Source: Cryptomeria japonica (taxonomy: Eukaryota; Streptophyta; Pinopsida; Cupressales; Cupressaceae). Taken from it: a DNA stretch of 64,000 nucleotides. Position numbers and translations under genes: made by a program. Positions 51,645 to 62,400 of this stretch are shown in pieces. The stretch spans positions 314,112,235 to 314,176,234 of the forward strand of contig NC_081405.1 in the NCBI RefSeq assembly GCF_030272615.1, in the 5' to 3' direction. The notes below the pieces were generated by a model, which was given only the letters and a program-made list of their open reading frames with translations, made no database searches and was not told the origin of the DNA. Within the stretch, counting starts at the first letter, position 1, and the number at the start of each line of letters is the position of its first letter.

Positions 51645-53428
51645 TGAGATAGAATAAGAGAATTAGACGCCTCAACACCCACGATGTCCTCCATAGGAGA
51701 AACATCCTCAGAGTCAGTTTGATTCTGCTTCTTACTGTTCTTGTTTTTGTTCTTGGATACCGGAGGTCTTCCTTTCCTTCTAGTAGTGAGGATATCCTCA
51801 TTATCAGACAGAGAAGGGGAAGAAGCCTCCAGCACCGGAGACTGATTATTAACAACAGCAGGGGTTGCCGGAATGACTTCAACTATGAAATCATCCGAGA
51901 TCTCTTGAAAATCTTTCACAGGGGGATTCTGTTTTGAAGAAATGAGTTTGGTGGGAGCCTTAGAAGCAGATAGAGGGGGGACAGAGGGTTTAGTATTGTC
52001 TTTAGTAGTCATATTAGCTGTAGAAGGAGGGGATACAAAAGGCATATTTGGAGTCGAGTCTTTTTTACTCGACCGATTTTTCCTTTTTTTTGTAACAGTT
52101 TGAAAACCATCTGTATCCACTATGCTAGTAAATGATACATTTTGAGAGAACGATGCTTGAAGCGGAGAGGGGGGAGATTGTGAGGGGGCAAGTGGGGAAG
52201 GCATAGGATTAGTTTTAGCAGAGGAAGGGGGAACCGACTGGGTAGAAATGGGGAGGTTAAAAGGATTAGTATTCTTTTGGGTTTTATTTCTGATAATCGG
52301 GCAATCTTTCCTAAGATGCCCCTCTTTTCTACATAAAAAACACGCGTTCAAACCTCCTAGGGTTTCAACAGGGCAGGAGACCTACTCATTAACTATAGAA
52401 ATGTTAATTTCTTTGGGTAAATCCTGCCCAGGCTTCAAAGCAATAAGAACTCTTGCATCTAAATGAGGGACTAAACGAGCAGAGTCATCCATTCGTAAGA
52501 ATTTTCCTAGGGGTTCAACCAACTGAGGAATAAAACGCCACAAAAAAGGGGGAATTTGTTTAATGAGAACCCATCTTGGAGCTAAGAGAGCAACCACCTC
52601 ATCAAGGTTAGCCTCCGCATTCCAAGCCAGAGCCCTGAATGTGGTGTTTCCAACTGTCCAATATTCTTTTTTTAGCACAGCCTGTTGAGATTCATTATTG
52701 ATAAAAAACACAACAAACAATCCTTTCTGTATCTGCCTACAAAAAGAAATTTGATAGCCAAGCTTTAAGTTCCAATAATTATAAAACCAATCATCTAAGA
52801 ATTTCCTAGCAGGCACTTTATCAATTTCGACCGCAGAGAAGAAGATGGCGGTATTTCTTAATCTTTCTTTTTCCTTAATAATCTCATTTAACATTTCAGG
52901 GTTAGGAGTAACATGAAATGTAGAAGGATTACCGATTGTTGTGTTTTCATCTTGTGTAGGTTTGGCGAAGCGAGCACCAGAAGCGATTGCAGGAGATGAA
53001 TTTGCAATCGCCTCCAGAAAGGATCTCGACTTGTTGCCAGGGTTTGAACTAGGTCTAGGCATATTATTAGCAGAGTTATCAATTGATTTCGAAGCAGACA
53101 CATTACTGCTACGGGGAACTGAAACAGCTGAAAAATTAGAAGGCATATTAAATTTAGGGTTTGGGATTAAGGGTGGATCACACCTGATTCCTTGTCCATT
53201 CGCCGAATCATCAAAATTACCATTGCTTCTGGTGACGCCAGCAGTATCTCCTATTTGAGTATTGCAACGCACATCCTGGGAGATCTCCATAGCAGCAACA
53301 GGTGCCACCTTGTCACTGTTTGCGGGGGTGGAAAAAACGACAGCCAGATTTTGTACTTCGTCTGTGCGAGCCACCAGATTTGCCATTTTGGATTGCCCTG
53401 TGTCCCTAAATTTGGAGCCGTCCTTCAT
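51641..53428 (-). pseudogene. LINE ORF1, one in-frame stop
   Basis: ORF1 proteins bind the LINE RNA and form the ribonucleoprotein needed for retrotransposition. Residues 1-180 are low-complexity (Ser/Asn/Pro-rich). Residues about 190-345 resemble the DUF4283 RRM-like domain of plant LINEs, with RKFLDDWFYNYWNLKLGYQI, RWVLIKQIPPFLWR and LGKFLRMDDSAR. After TAG at 52384-52382 the same frame continues with a CCHC knuckle, C363-x2-C366-x4-H371-x4-C376 (CFLCRKEGHLRKDC), then a Pro/Ser/Lys-rich tail with an AT-hook-like RRKGRPP. I take ATG 53428 as the start, the first Met of the long frame. Full length would be about 595 codons. The single TAG would remove the zinc knuckle unless read through. The ORF1 stop overlaps the ORF2 start. 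Confidence 0.85.
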
Positions 53429-53429
53429 T

Positions 53430-53626
53430 GCCCTAGAAAGCGAACGCAGTCAGGGTTGAATACCAAGCGAACGCAGCAGGATACCAAGCGGACTCAGTCT
53501 GAACGCAGCCCTAGAAGATCATTCTGAACTCAGCGAACGCAGCGATCTTATTTTTTAAACTCAGCGAACTCAGCGAACGCAGATATAAACTTCTCTATAA
53601 TTTTTCAGTAGTATTCTCAAGAGATC
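53430..53626 (-). promoter_or_regulatory. LINE 5' leader with short repeats
   Basis: About 200 bp upstream of ORF1 contain many copies of CTGCGTTCGCT and GAGTTCGCTGAG-like words on the minus strand (53440-53585). They are CpG-bearing in an AT-rich setting. This is where an internal LINE promoter would lie. The repeats could be promoter elements or partial monomers, but that role is inferred. Confidence 0.5.
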
Positions 53627-54858
53627 ATTTTAAATAAATTTGATATATTTGTCTATATAATATATATTTGAAGGGAAATTTACTAATTTATTAATCAAGG
53701 CAAGATTTACATTTTTTTAAAAAAAATTCATACATGCATAGGGAATAATATTTTTTTTCCTAAAAGTCCAAAGAGATGAATATGTTTCTTAAAAGTACAG
53801 AGATGAACTTTTTTTTTTGTTTTTTTTGTTTTCTGTAATGCACAAAGATGAATGTTTTCCTAAAATCCACACATGAATATTTTCCTAAAATCCACAGAGA
53901 TGGGTATTCATCTAACATACACAGAGATGAATATATTTTTATTTTTGTTTTCTTTATTTTGATTTTATATTACTTTGACAATAGATTTTTTTTTTTTCAA
54001 GTTATTCTAATATATATATTCCATTCTAAAAAAATCTATTTTTTTTTGTAAAATAAAGAAAGTTGATTGAGGAAAAGATTTCAGATTAAACAATATTAGA
54101 ATTTGTATATGCATATTTTTAAAGAAATCTATTAACCAATTTATTTCCTACATGCAGAATAAAAAATAAGATTTTTTTTTTCTTTTTTTGGATAGAAAAG
54201 CAATTTATTACATGTATTTGATTAAATCAATTAGCAAAAACTGAAAAAGATTTCCTTGCAAAAATCTGAAATGGATAAAAAAGATTTCTTTCAAAAAAAA
54301 ATAAAAATAAAAATATAAACTTTCTTATGTGCAAAATTTTGAAAGAGACGAGAAGAAGATTTTCTTTGAAAATAAAAAGCAAGCAATGAATGTGCAAGAG
54401 GGGAACCTAGATTTGAATGAAGAACCTTGCTGACCTCCTTCAATTCCTCCTTGAAGCTTGGTAATTATCTTCTCCAAAATCCTGCAACACATCTACAAAA
54501 TTTCTCCTACAACTAACATGGTATTGAAAATAAATTCATAAGAATTTCAAGACTACTTTATCATAAAAAAAAACAATGAACTCCCTTTTTGAAAGATTTG
54601 CATACATTATATAGAAAAGATGAACCAATTCCACTATCAAGATAATTAATTGAAAATGGAGGTTCTTTTTCTAAAATTGGTTTCATGCAAAATTGATTGA
54701 TCACTTGGTGGAGGAGTTACATGTAAGAATATGCAATTTGAATTTTACCTCTAGAAGCTTCTATTTCCTGCTACAACATGTGCTAAATTAACATATTGAG
54801 AAAATAAGAATTTTCAAAATTAATTTCATGCAAAATGATTGTTGTCATAGTGGGGGTT

Positions 54859-57800
54859 TGTAGTACCCCTACCCTAATCAATCTCTAACCTTGGTTTAAT
54901 CTTGATCAGTTTATCGTAATATTATGTTAAAGTCAGATGTTTGATTTAACGCATAGCTGTTGATGTGATTTTCACACTAGTTGTATGCAAGTTGTTTAGT
55001 GTTCCTATTTCGTGATATTAACATCGAGCTAACGCTTTCATTAAATTTTATATATGTATGCATGTATGATCTTTGGTTGCAGGAGATTTCAGGTACGAAG
55101 TCGCATGAGTGCGAGGTTCGTCTTCACCTGGATGTGCAGGTTTGAATGTACCTCTGTTAATCCTTAGAGTTGGATTAGGTGGTTGTAAGACCCTAGTTGA
55201 CCTTAGTCGTGCTCAAGTGAGCATCGCTAGTCGTCGTCGGTAATCCCTTTTTGTTTGGGTTTGCGAGTCGTCTGTTTGGTTGGCTTTCTCGATTTGCGTG
55301 CTTGGTGTGTTTGGTTAATTTGATTAATTAGTCCTTAGTAATCATTTTGTTTAAATATGTATTTGTGCATTAGAGATTAATGGATTAAATTAATCGGAAT
55401 TCCGTTATGCGATTTTCGTTGATATTGGATTGCTCATTTTTAATTGGGAGTAAATTCGATTAAATGTCTGATTTTGAATATTAAATGCATTTTATATATG
55501 CTGTTGAAAAAGCAAGTTTTATATTTTATCGCATTAGATTTAATTGTATTCTGTTGGATTATTAAATTTGAAAGGTTAAATTGAATTGATTGAGGAAATC
55601 GATTTTTGATTTGAATAGCAAGTTTAATTTGTTGTATAGTTGAAAAGGATTAATTTTGTGAATTATTTGTAAATAAATTTTTTTTTTATTCCATAAATGG
55701 AATTTTTGGGTCAACTCTTCCATATAACCCAATTTGGGGAAAAATTGGGGGATGGACAAATTTGGAGAAGATTTTTGTTGGGAAGAAATTTTGGAGGTTT
55801 TGGGAAGGAATGATGTTGGATCTGGGAGGTGGGCTCTCCTTCAGCTATGCTAGGATTGCATGTTAAGGTAGGATCCAACTCTCTCAATTTTAGTTTTTTG
55901 TTTGAAATGGAATTGGGGGTTTTACCTAGTTTTAGATTCTCCATTGTCTGCCATGCTTATGAACTGATTTAGTAAATTATTTAGCTGGCTGGAAGTGTAT
56001 TTGAGATGTTGTTTTTCCTCTTTTCGTTTTGGGCGTTTGAAACCCTTGGGAGTTTGAAAAGAATGAGAAACCCATTAAGAAAATGTGATATCGATCTCAG
56101 TTTGTGTAAACCGAATTTGTATTGAATCGGAATTCATTATCAAACCTGGTGGTGGGCGTTTTGTTTTATAGTTCGAACTGTGTTTTTTTTAAGGAAAATG
56201 AAAACATTGATTTCAATATTGAACTGTGTTTCAAAAAAAAAATTAAGAAAATATAGTATTTCGGATTGGGCGTATTTTTTTTTATTGTTTAAGCCGCGGG
56301 TTTGGGGTTTGGAGGTAGGGAGCGGAGCTCCACCCGCTCCCCCTCCCCTCTCCCCCGCGCGTTCCTCTCCTTCTCCACCTTCACCGTCCCTCGGTGGCTC
56401 GCGCGTGAGCGTTGCCTGCGGCTCACGGCGGTGGCCGCAGGGCGCCGCGGGCCTGCGGGCACCACCGTGAGCGCCGCCGCGTGCTTCCTCTGCGGCTAGG
56501 GTTAGGGCACGGCCCGCCCTAGCCTCTAAATTTTAAAAATGCGTTTTTTTGGTTTAAAGCAAAGTTTTTTTTTAAAAATAGTTTTTTTTAATGTATTTTT
56601 TTTTATCACTCAAAAAAATGCATATGATTTAATATCATGTTAATGAAAGTTAATTTTAATGCTAAGTTTAAATTGCTCTTAATTATGATTAAGGGGCAAT
56701 ATCTTGCTAAATGTAAATTTGGATATTAATTAATTCTATAATGGAATTTATAAGTTAGTAATTATCCAATTTCATTTCACGACTTTTGTACCCTTTCTAA
56801 TTAAGTTCAACAACTGTGAATTTTTGCAATTGAAAAGTAAGCGAAATATTTATCGTTAGAAATTGAAACGATATGCTTGGAAATGATTATCTCCATTTAG
56901 ATTCTCTTTCTACATTTATATTTCAGTGATCCGTATAATGCATCTGGGATTGAAAATTAGGAATCTGTAGAGATTGATTTTGAACCAATATGTCTATGAT
57001 GTTTTGTTGGAGATTAAATATCTTATTTTAGTTGATTAATGGTTGTCTGAATTTTATTAATATGAAATGGTTAAAAACTCATTACGGCTTTATATGCCTG
57101 TTCGATGCTTTGAACCTTAGGAGTTAGAAAACCAAGAACAACTTATCCCTTGATGAGGTAGATAACTGTAATCTGTTTTTAGATCATGTAGAGGACTTGA
57201 TCGACTTGTAATGATTAAATCAATTTGAGGAAATATTGTCTTTTCTGATTATTACCTTGCGAGTTTAATTTCTGTATTCGCCTTTAATTATGAAATGGCA
57301 TGTTTTGCTTTGTTTAGTAGGACCCTGTCGTATGGATTGACTTGGGGCACCTGTTCAGTCCTTGATTCGGAGTTGACTGTTGTATTGTGGTAGTGTCGTT
57401 TGATCATATCCTCCTTGTGTGTGAGTCGAATGATGATTGTGGTTGACCGTTGTTGGTCGGGTCTCTAGTTAGAGCACCGTCAGTAAGCGATTACCCTTGA
57501 GTCGTGTTTGACTAGATGATTGTTTCTCTCTTTTTGAACTCCGTTCGTCTGACCATGTGTATTCCTTGGTTTGAGTTCGTCTGAGTATAGTCTAGTGTCG
57601 TATGGGAAAGTGGCTTTCGATTGGGGGCCGTGCCCAAAGTGGCTACTGGGTAACCCGTCGAAAGTGAGTCTAATAAGTGATAACCTAAATAGATTAGAAT
57701 GTAATCTCTAAATAAGATAATGTGCCTCACACATGGGACGAGTGCTATCATAGATTCGACATGCTGTGAGAAGGCCTGAAATGGCAAACCATCTTCCTTG

Positions 57801-59001
57801 TCTTCACGAGAGGATGTGTGGGTCCACATGAGGCTTGGATGGGCCGGAAGCTCGGATTAGGTTGCCAGGGTAACCCAGTGTATGGGGCCGGGACCTATGA
57901 AGACTTGCCATGGTATCCATACCAGGTTGTGTGATGACACTTGTCCCTACGTTCGCTAGTGTGTTGTCGTTTTGTCCTGTTAGAAGTATCTTTGTGAGTC
58001 GTCCCTTTGTGAGTCTCGGTTTCATGTTAGACCTTGGGTGGTGATGGCTCAGTTGTATGGATTCTCTCATGGACCTCTTGTTTTAGCTTTGATTATGTTC
58101 AGCTAGATCTTGTTCTTTTTAAGGATCGTTTATGTATTAATTGACCGATGCGGTCGCTTGTATATTGTTGGTATTTTGCCTTGATGGCCGGATTGTAATG
58201 GTGTAACCTCTTGTATTCTTAACTTTATTATTTATCAGAGGGGGTCTTGCAGTTGAGCAGACCCGGAGATGTAGCCCTTTAGGGGTGAACTCCGAGATCA
58301 TTATGGTGTTATGTGATGTATTCTCTTATGTTTCCTTTATTCAGCTTTATCATGTATGTTTAGCTTATGTTAAAATGGTTAAGTGGATAAATGGGAATTA
58401 ACTATAAATGCTTATATTTAGTTCTTTCTTGAATGCCATGACGATCGAATGTGTAAGTGGTTTAGATGAGATTTATCGTAAATACATGTGTGTAATCGTC
58501 CTTTAAATGCAATAAGTTGGAATATGGAATAATGTATCTTAGAGTAATGAATTATATTCAGTTGTTGCTAAGGAAATTTAGTATGCTTGAAAAGATCTCA
58601 TATGATTTTGATGAAATTCTAGGGTGTTAGAATATTAGATGTATGGCTTGTAATTTTAAATGAAAAGCTTGAATGAAGATTATGAATGGATCTTAATGGA
58701 TGAATCCTTGCTTGTGATTATATTTCCATCTTTTGAAAGAAAATTATCCTGATTATGAATTATCTCGTTATTAAGATAGTTAGCTTATTGGATTAATTGT
58801 GTGAGTTAAGTGAGTTGTGAAATTTAAGTAATCTCATTGGGAAACTCTTTAGGTGTGAGTTGATGTCTTCCGCTATGTAATTTGAATCTTTGATATCTTG
58901 TTGCATCTTATGTGTTGTAACTTTAAAAAAAAATAAAAATTTTGCACTCTATTCTTGTAATTTTGGCTTATCCCTTCGGGGTTTCCTGGCGGGGCATTAC
59001 A
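54859..59001 (+). mobile_element. 4.1 kb solo LTR with GC-rich island
   Basis: Begins TGTAGTACCCCTACCC, ends GGCGGGGCATTACA, and is flanked by the 5-bp target-site duplication GGGTT (54854-54858 and 59002-59006). LTR 2 has the uninterrupted site. The start sequence is not repeated inside, so there are no paired LTRs, and it is best read as a solo LTR of a long-LTR Ty3/gypsy-like element. Plus orientation is suggested by an R-region-like word near the right end (GGAGATGTAGCCCTTTAGGG then GTGAACTCCGAGA, about 58266-58299), but it is not certain. The right-hand 1.4 kb resembles 13500-14549. No coding region is recognised. Confidence 0.85.
56290..56520. other. GC-rich, CpG-dense island inside LTR
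   Basis: About 230 bp are strongly GC- and CpG-rich, with words such as CCCCCGCGCGTTCC, GGTGGCTCGCGCGTGAGCG and GGGCGCCGCGGGCCTGCGGG, while the flanks are AT-rich with long T and A runs. Open frames through it (plus, 56180-56470 and 56302-56499) are Pro/Ser/Ala/Arg-rich low complexity and give no domain. It could be an LTR promoter/CpG-island part or captured foreign sequence. Confidence 0.8.
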
Positions 59002-59366
59002 GGGTTACACTTGACCATGTATTTGAAATTCAAATTTGAATTCTCCCCCAAAAATGCATTTTGTAACTCCTTTGTCATAAAAATGCCATGAATAGAATTA
59101 TTCTTGTCATAGAATAATTTTGTGACTCCCATGTCATATATTTTCTAAATATAATATTTATTCTTTAATATTTAAAATTTAAAATTTCTTTTCTAGAATC
59201 TTCTTATTTCTCCTACACCATGTGCTCAATTAGGATATTGAGAAAATAAGCAATTTTCAAATAAATTATGACCTCATGTGTGTGTCATCAATTAAAATTC
59301 TTTTTATTTAAAAACTTCAACCTCATTTCAGTTTATCTTTTCTTTCTAACATTACTCATAAAATTA

Positions 59367-59411
<45 letters not shown>

Positions 59412-59447
59412 CATGTCATATCAAGGTCCAAAAAGAGGGTTATGACA

Positions 59448-62400
59448 ATGTCCATATAAGAAACATTAGACCAACAGGGATGAATTATGAAACTAAATCA
59501 TTCCAGTAGACCTATTACAAATATCCAAATAGTTGAATAGAATAGTCAAATATTCATGCTTCAACCATTTTTTTTTACTATAGAGAAATTGGAGAAAACA
59601 CAATTGTATACTGCTAATGTACAAAATAAATTATCCTCACATTTAGTCGCTTGTAGTTAAAAATATTACTTAAGTGGCAATAAAATTTTCTCTATGTCTA
59701 TATGTCATATTGGGTTAACATACTCATCTTAGAGCTTTGTGAACCTACACAAGTATTCTTGACTATTAAGGGCCAAATCACGATTTTTCATTTTTTCATG
59801 TTGAGAGAAATCTTATATTTTAAGGTTAACATATGCTCATATGATTTATTTTATTATTCTAGATATATTACATACTTAGTACATACTTAGTACATGATAC
59901 CTTTATTAGAGATATTACTTTACATGAATTCTATGCCTATGTGTTCAATTTATAGTTTTTGGCTTCACCTACATGCATCCAATTGATGATACTAAATATA
60001 AAAGGCATACCATATCACTAATAATTGCCATTTTTGAGACTACAAATTATTTTAAGAGCTTAAATAGAGAGATTCATTGCCATGATATGATGAAGCATCA
60101 TCATATATTATAGAATCATCTAATTTACCACATGATAATAGACATTATAACTTTTTGTGTAAGTTAAAATTTTCTTTTTATCTGAATAAAATTTAATTTC
60201 TTAGATAAGTGGCCACTTTGTAACTTATGACATCTTTATTTGTGAGATATAAACTACTTGTAGTGCATTATTTCTTTATTTTGCAATTTCCCATGGAGCA
60301 TGCATGCCAAAAGAAGAACAAATACTGAGATATCTAGTTAGGTTTATTACAATTTATTAACCACCCAATATCGTTTTTATGACTTAGTACTTTTGAGTTC
60401 TTTTATACTTTGACATACACAATCATTTTAAGATTCACATGCATTTTAAAATATGAACAAATATAATGATAAAATTTACAAAATATTGTCAGTTCCCATT
60501 CAATTTTAAATTCATGTAACAAAATATATTAAGATAATTACATGCAATATAATTACATTATCAATTCTCATTTAAAGAATCTAGAAGTAATTATTACTCC
60601 CACAACTAATCTAGAATTAATTTATACATATGGATGTGCATTTCATTTGGTTGGCCTGAGCTAAGCATAGGAAAAGACTAGTTTCCCTTGCAAAGATGTC
60701 AGCCTCAAGAATCTCTAAAGTGAAACTAACTTAAAACGTTTCTCTTATATGTCATACTTGTTTTCATTGTTGACAGCATACACATGAAACTACTAATGAT
60801 GTATACAAATTCTCTATTAGATGTGCCATTCACTTTTGCGTTTAGAATTTTTTGGGATGTGAGCATACGGAGGCATATTTCAAAGCGAAAGGAGAAAAAG
60901 TAGACAGCGGAACAGACTCTCAAATCAAAGCACGCATGTAAAGACAACAAAGGATGAAGGGATTCTCTACTTTGGGAAAATTACAGGCAAATGTAAAGAC
61001 GTAAGAATTATAGCCCCAAGTTATGCTGTTTACTTTAAAAAGAAAATACATTCCATGGAAAAGAACGTTTACTGTTTTAGCTCCTTTGTGACTGATGGAA
61101 GAGTATAATTCTAAACTTGCAAGCTCCGCCACAACATGGAATGATGGATACGTACCTCAATTGCCCTTTTAATTATTCCACTTTCATTGGATTATTTATT
61201 CCATCTATGTCTTCTAATGGAATAGTCAAATTTGTATATTCATGTGAAACTTATATACTTATGTCATTTTTTCTTAAATGTTGTTTTTAGAAGCTATTTT
61301 AGTTTAATTGATAAAATTTAAAGTATTTATTTTATGAAATAAAACTCTTTGTAGTTGATAGTATATCTATTATGACAAATATTTTAGATCAATTTTTTTT
61401 GTTTGTTTATTCTATTGTGCAAATAATTATAATTATTCTAAATTATTAAGAACATTCATATGGGTGACCAAATATGTTTGGTCATCCATTGGGGGATTGA
61501 CTTATAAAGCACTACCTTAAGGTGTGCATGCATATTAGAGGTTTTTAGTTAGCAAAATGTGATCCAATATATTGTTCTAACTAGTATTAGAGGGAAGGGG
61601 ATAATTTAAATGATGTAATATTGGTAGCTCCAAGGGGAGTCATAAACATATGTTTAGAGGGTAAAAATGAAATTAGGGTTCTCATTAGTGTCATATGAGT
61701 GTGTGTGCTGTACCATTGGTTCATTCAGTTAATTCCTTAGAGCTCATACAAATACATAACTTGCACATTTTGTAGATTAGCTACTAAAAATTATATGAAC
61801 ACTACTTATTCGTCATATACCAACATAAATGCTTTATATCTAGTTAAACATTGACATGTAGTTTTGGCATCTTATAAGATGAATGAGACATTTCTATTCC
61901 ACTCTTTCTTGCCAAGGTCACATATCATTACTAGAATATTCCCTAGAATTGTGTCAAGACCTTTGGTTGTGCCATTCATTTCAAATGATATAGTGTGTTG
62001 TTATGATGTTAATAAAAAAAATACTTGCATATTAGAAGCTAAATTATTTGCAAAATGAAATGCATACATTAGCCCCTATTGATATCAAGGGGAACCTTTT
62101 AACCTAACTATTATATTCTCAAATATTATCCTAGCAAGTGCATCTACAATGTAATCCTTTGTTTTGAAAGGAAAGTTAAATGATAGTTTCCATTATTAAT
62201 CTACAAGGAGAGAAGTAAAGTAAGGAAAATTATATAGTTTTTATACAAAAGTAATAAGCATAGAAACATATAATATTATATAATGTTTACCCTAAAATAT
62301 CTCTTTCAATAATTCTTTTAGCCTCCCAATATTGAACTAATTAGATGATCAATAATGGCAATGGTTACATTATAATAATATATTCAATCCTTCATAAGAG

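Larger units (their letters stand above)
47478..53626 (-). mobile_element. Near-complete L1-type LINE
   Basis: A 6.15 kb non-LTR retrotransposon inserted in LTR 3, flanked by a perfect 15-bp target-site duplication ATTTTAAATAAATTT (47463-47477 and 53627-53641). From its 5' end on the minus strand it has a leader of about 200 bp with short repeats, ORF1 (53428-51641), ORF2 (51644-47810) and a 3' region of about 330 bp ending CTAATAC plus a very short A run. Domain order (DUF4283-like and CCHC in ORF1; AP-endonuclease, reverse transcriptase and zinc-binding RVT domain in ORF2; no RNase H) fits plant L1-clade LINEs. Two in-frame stops and one frameshift are the only large lesions, so the insertion looks young. 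Confidence 0.93.
30566..59447 (-). mobile_element. Tandem three-LTR, LARD-like retrotransposon
   Basis: Order on the plus strand: LTR (30566-35872), internal (35873-37244), LTR (37245-42546), internal (42547-43922), LTR (43923-59447, with two nested insertions). One ATGTC target-site duplication flanks the whole, so it behaves as a single insertion later expanded, or inserted already in this form. The element reads on the minus strand. A primer-binding site TGGTATCAGAGC follows the LTR end at 43923, and polypurine tracts precede the LTRs at 35873 and 42547. Each LTR runs TGTCATAACCC...GGGTTATTACA on the minus strand. Internals are only about 1.4 kb, carry decayed gag and no pol, and are about a quarter of the LTR length. 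This fits the LARD class of non-autonomous elements. The gag sequence suggests a Ty3/gypsy-type source. Confidence 0.9.
43923..59447 (-). repeat. LTR 3, split by two insertions
   Basis: LTR sequence occupies 43923-47477, 53627-54858 and 59002-59447. Removing the LINE and the solo LTR with one copy of each target-site duplication leaves about 5.2 kb, the expected length. It keeps the longer GGCATC minisatellite (about 44055-44205) and a (TAA)n tract (about 59369-59407), and ends GGTTATGACA at 59447. Confidence 0.88.

Noticed and set aside
52941-53527. Plus-strand ORFs opposite LINE ORF1
   Set aside because: Antisense shadows of ORF1 and of the leader repeats. No domain of their own.
56180-56499. 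Protein-coding exon in the GC-rich island
   Set aside because: The frames are Pro/Ser/Arg/Ala low complexity in two overlapping frames, without a domain or clear splice context.
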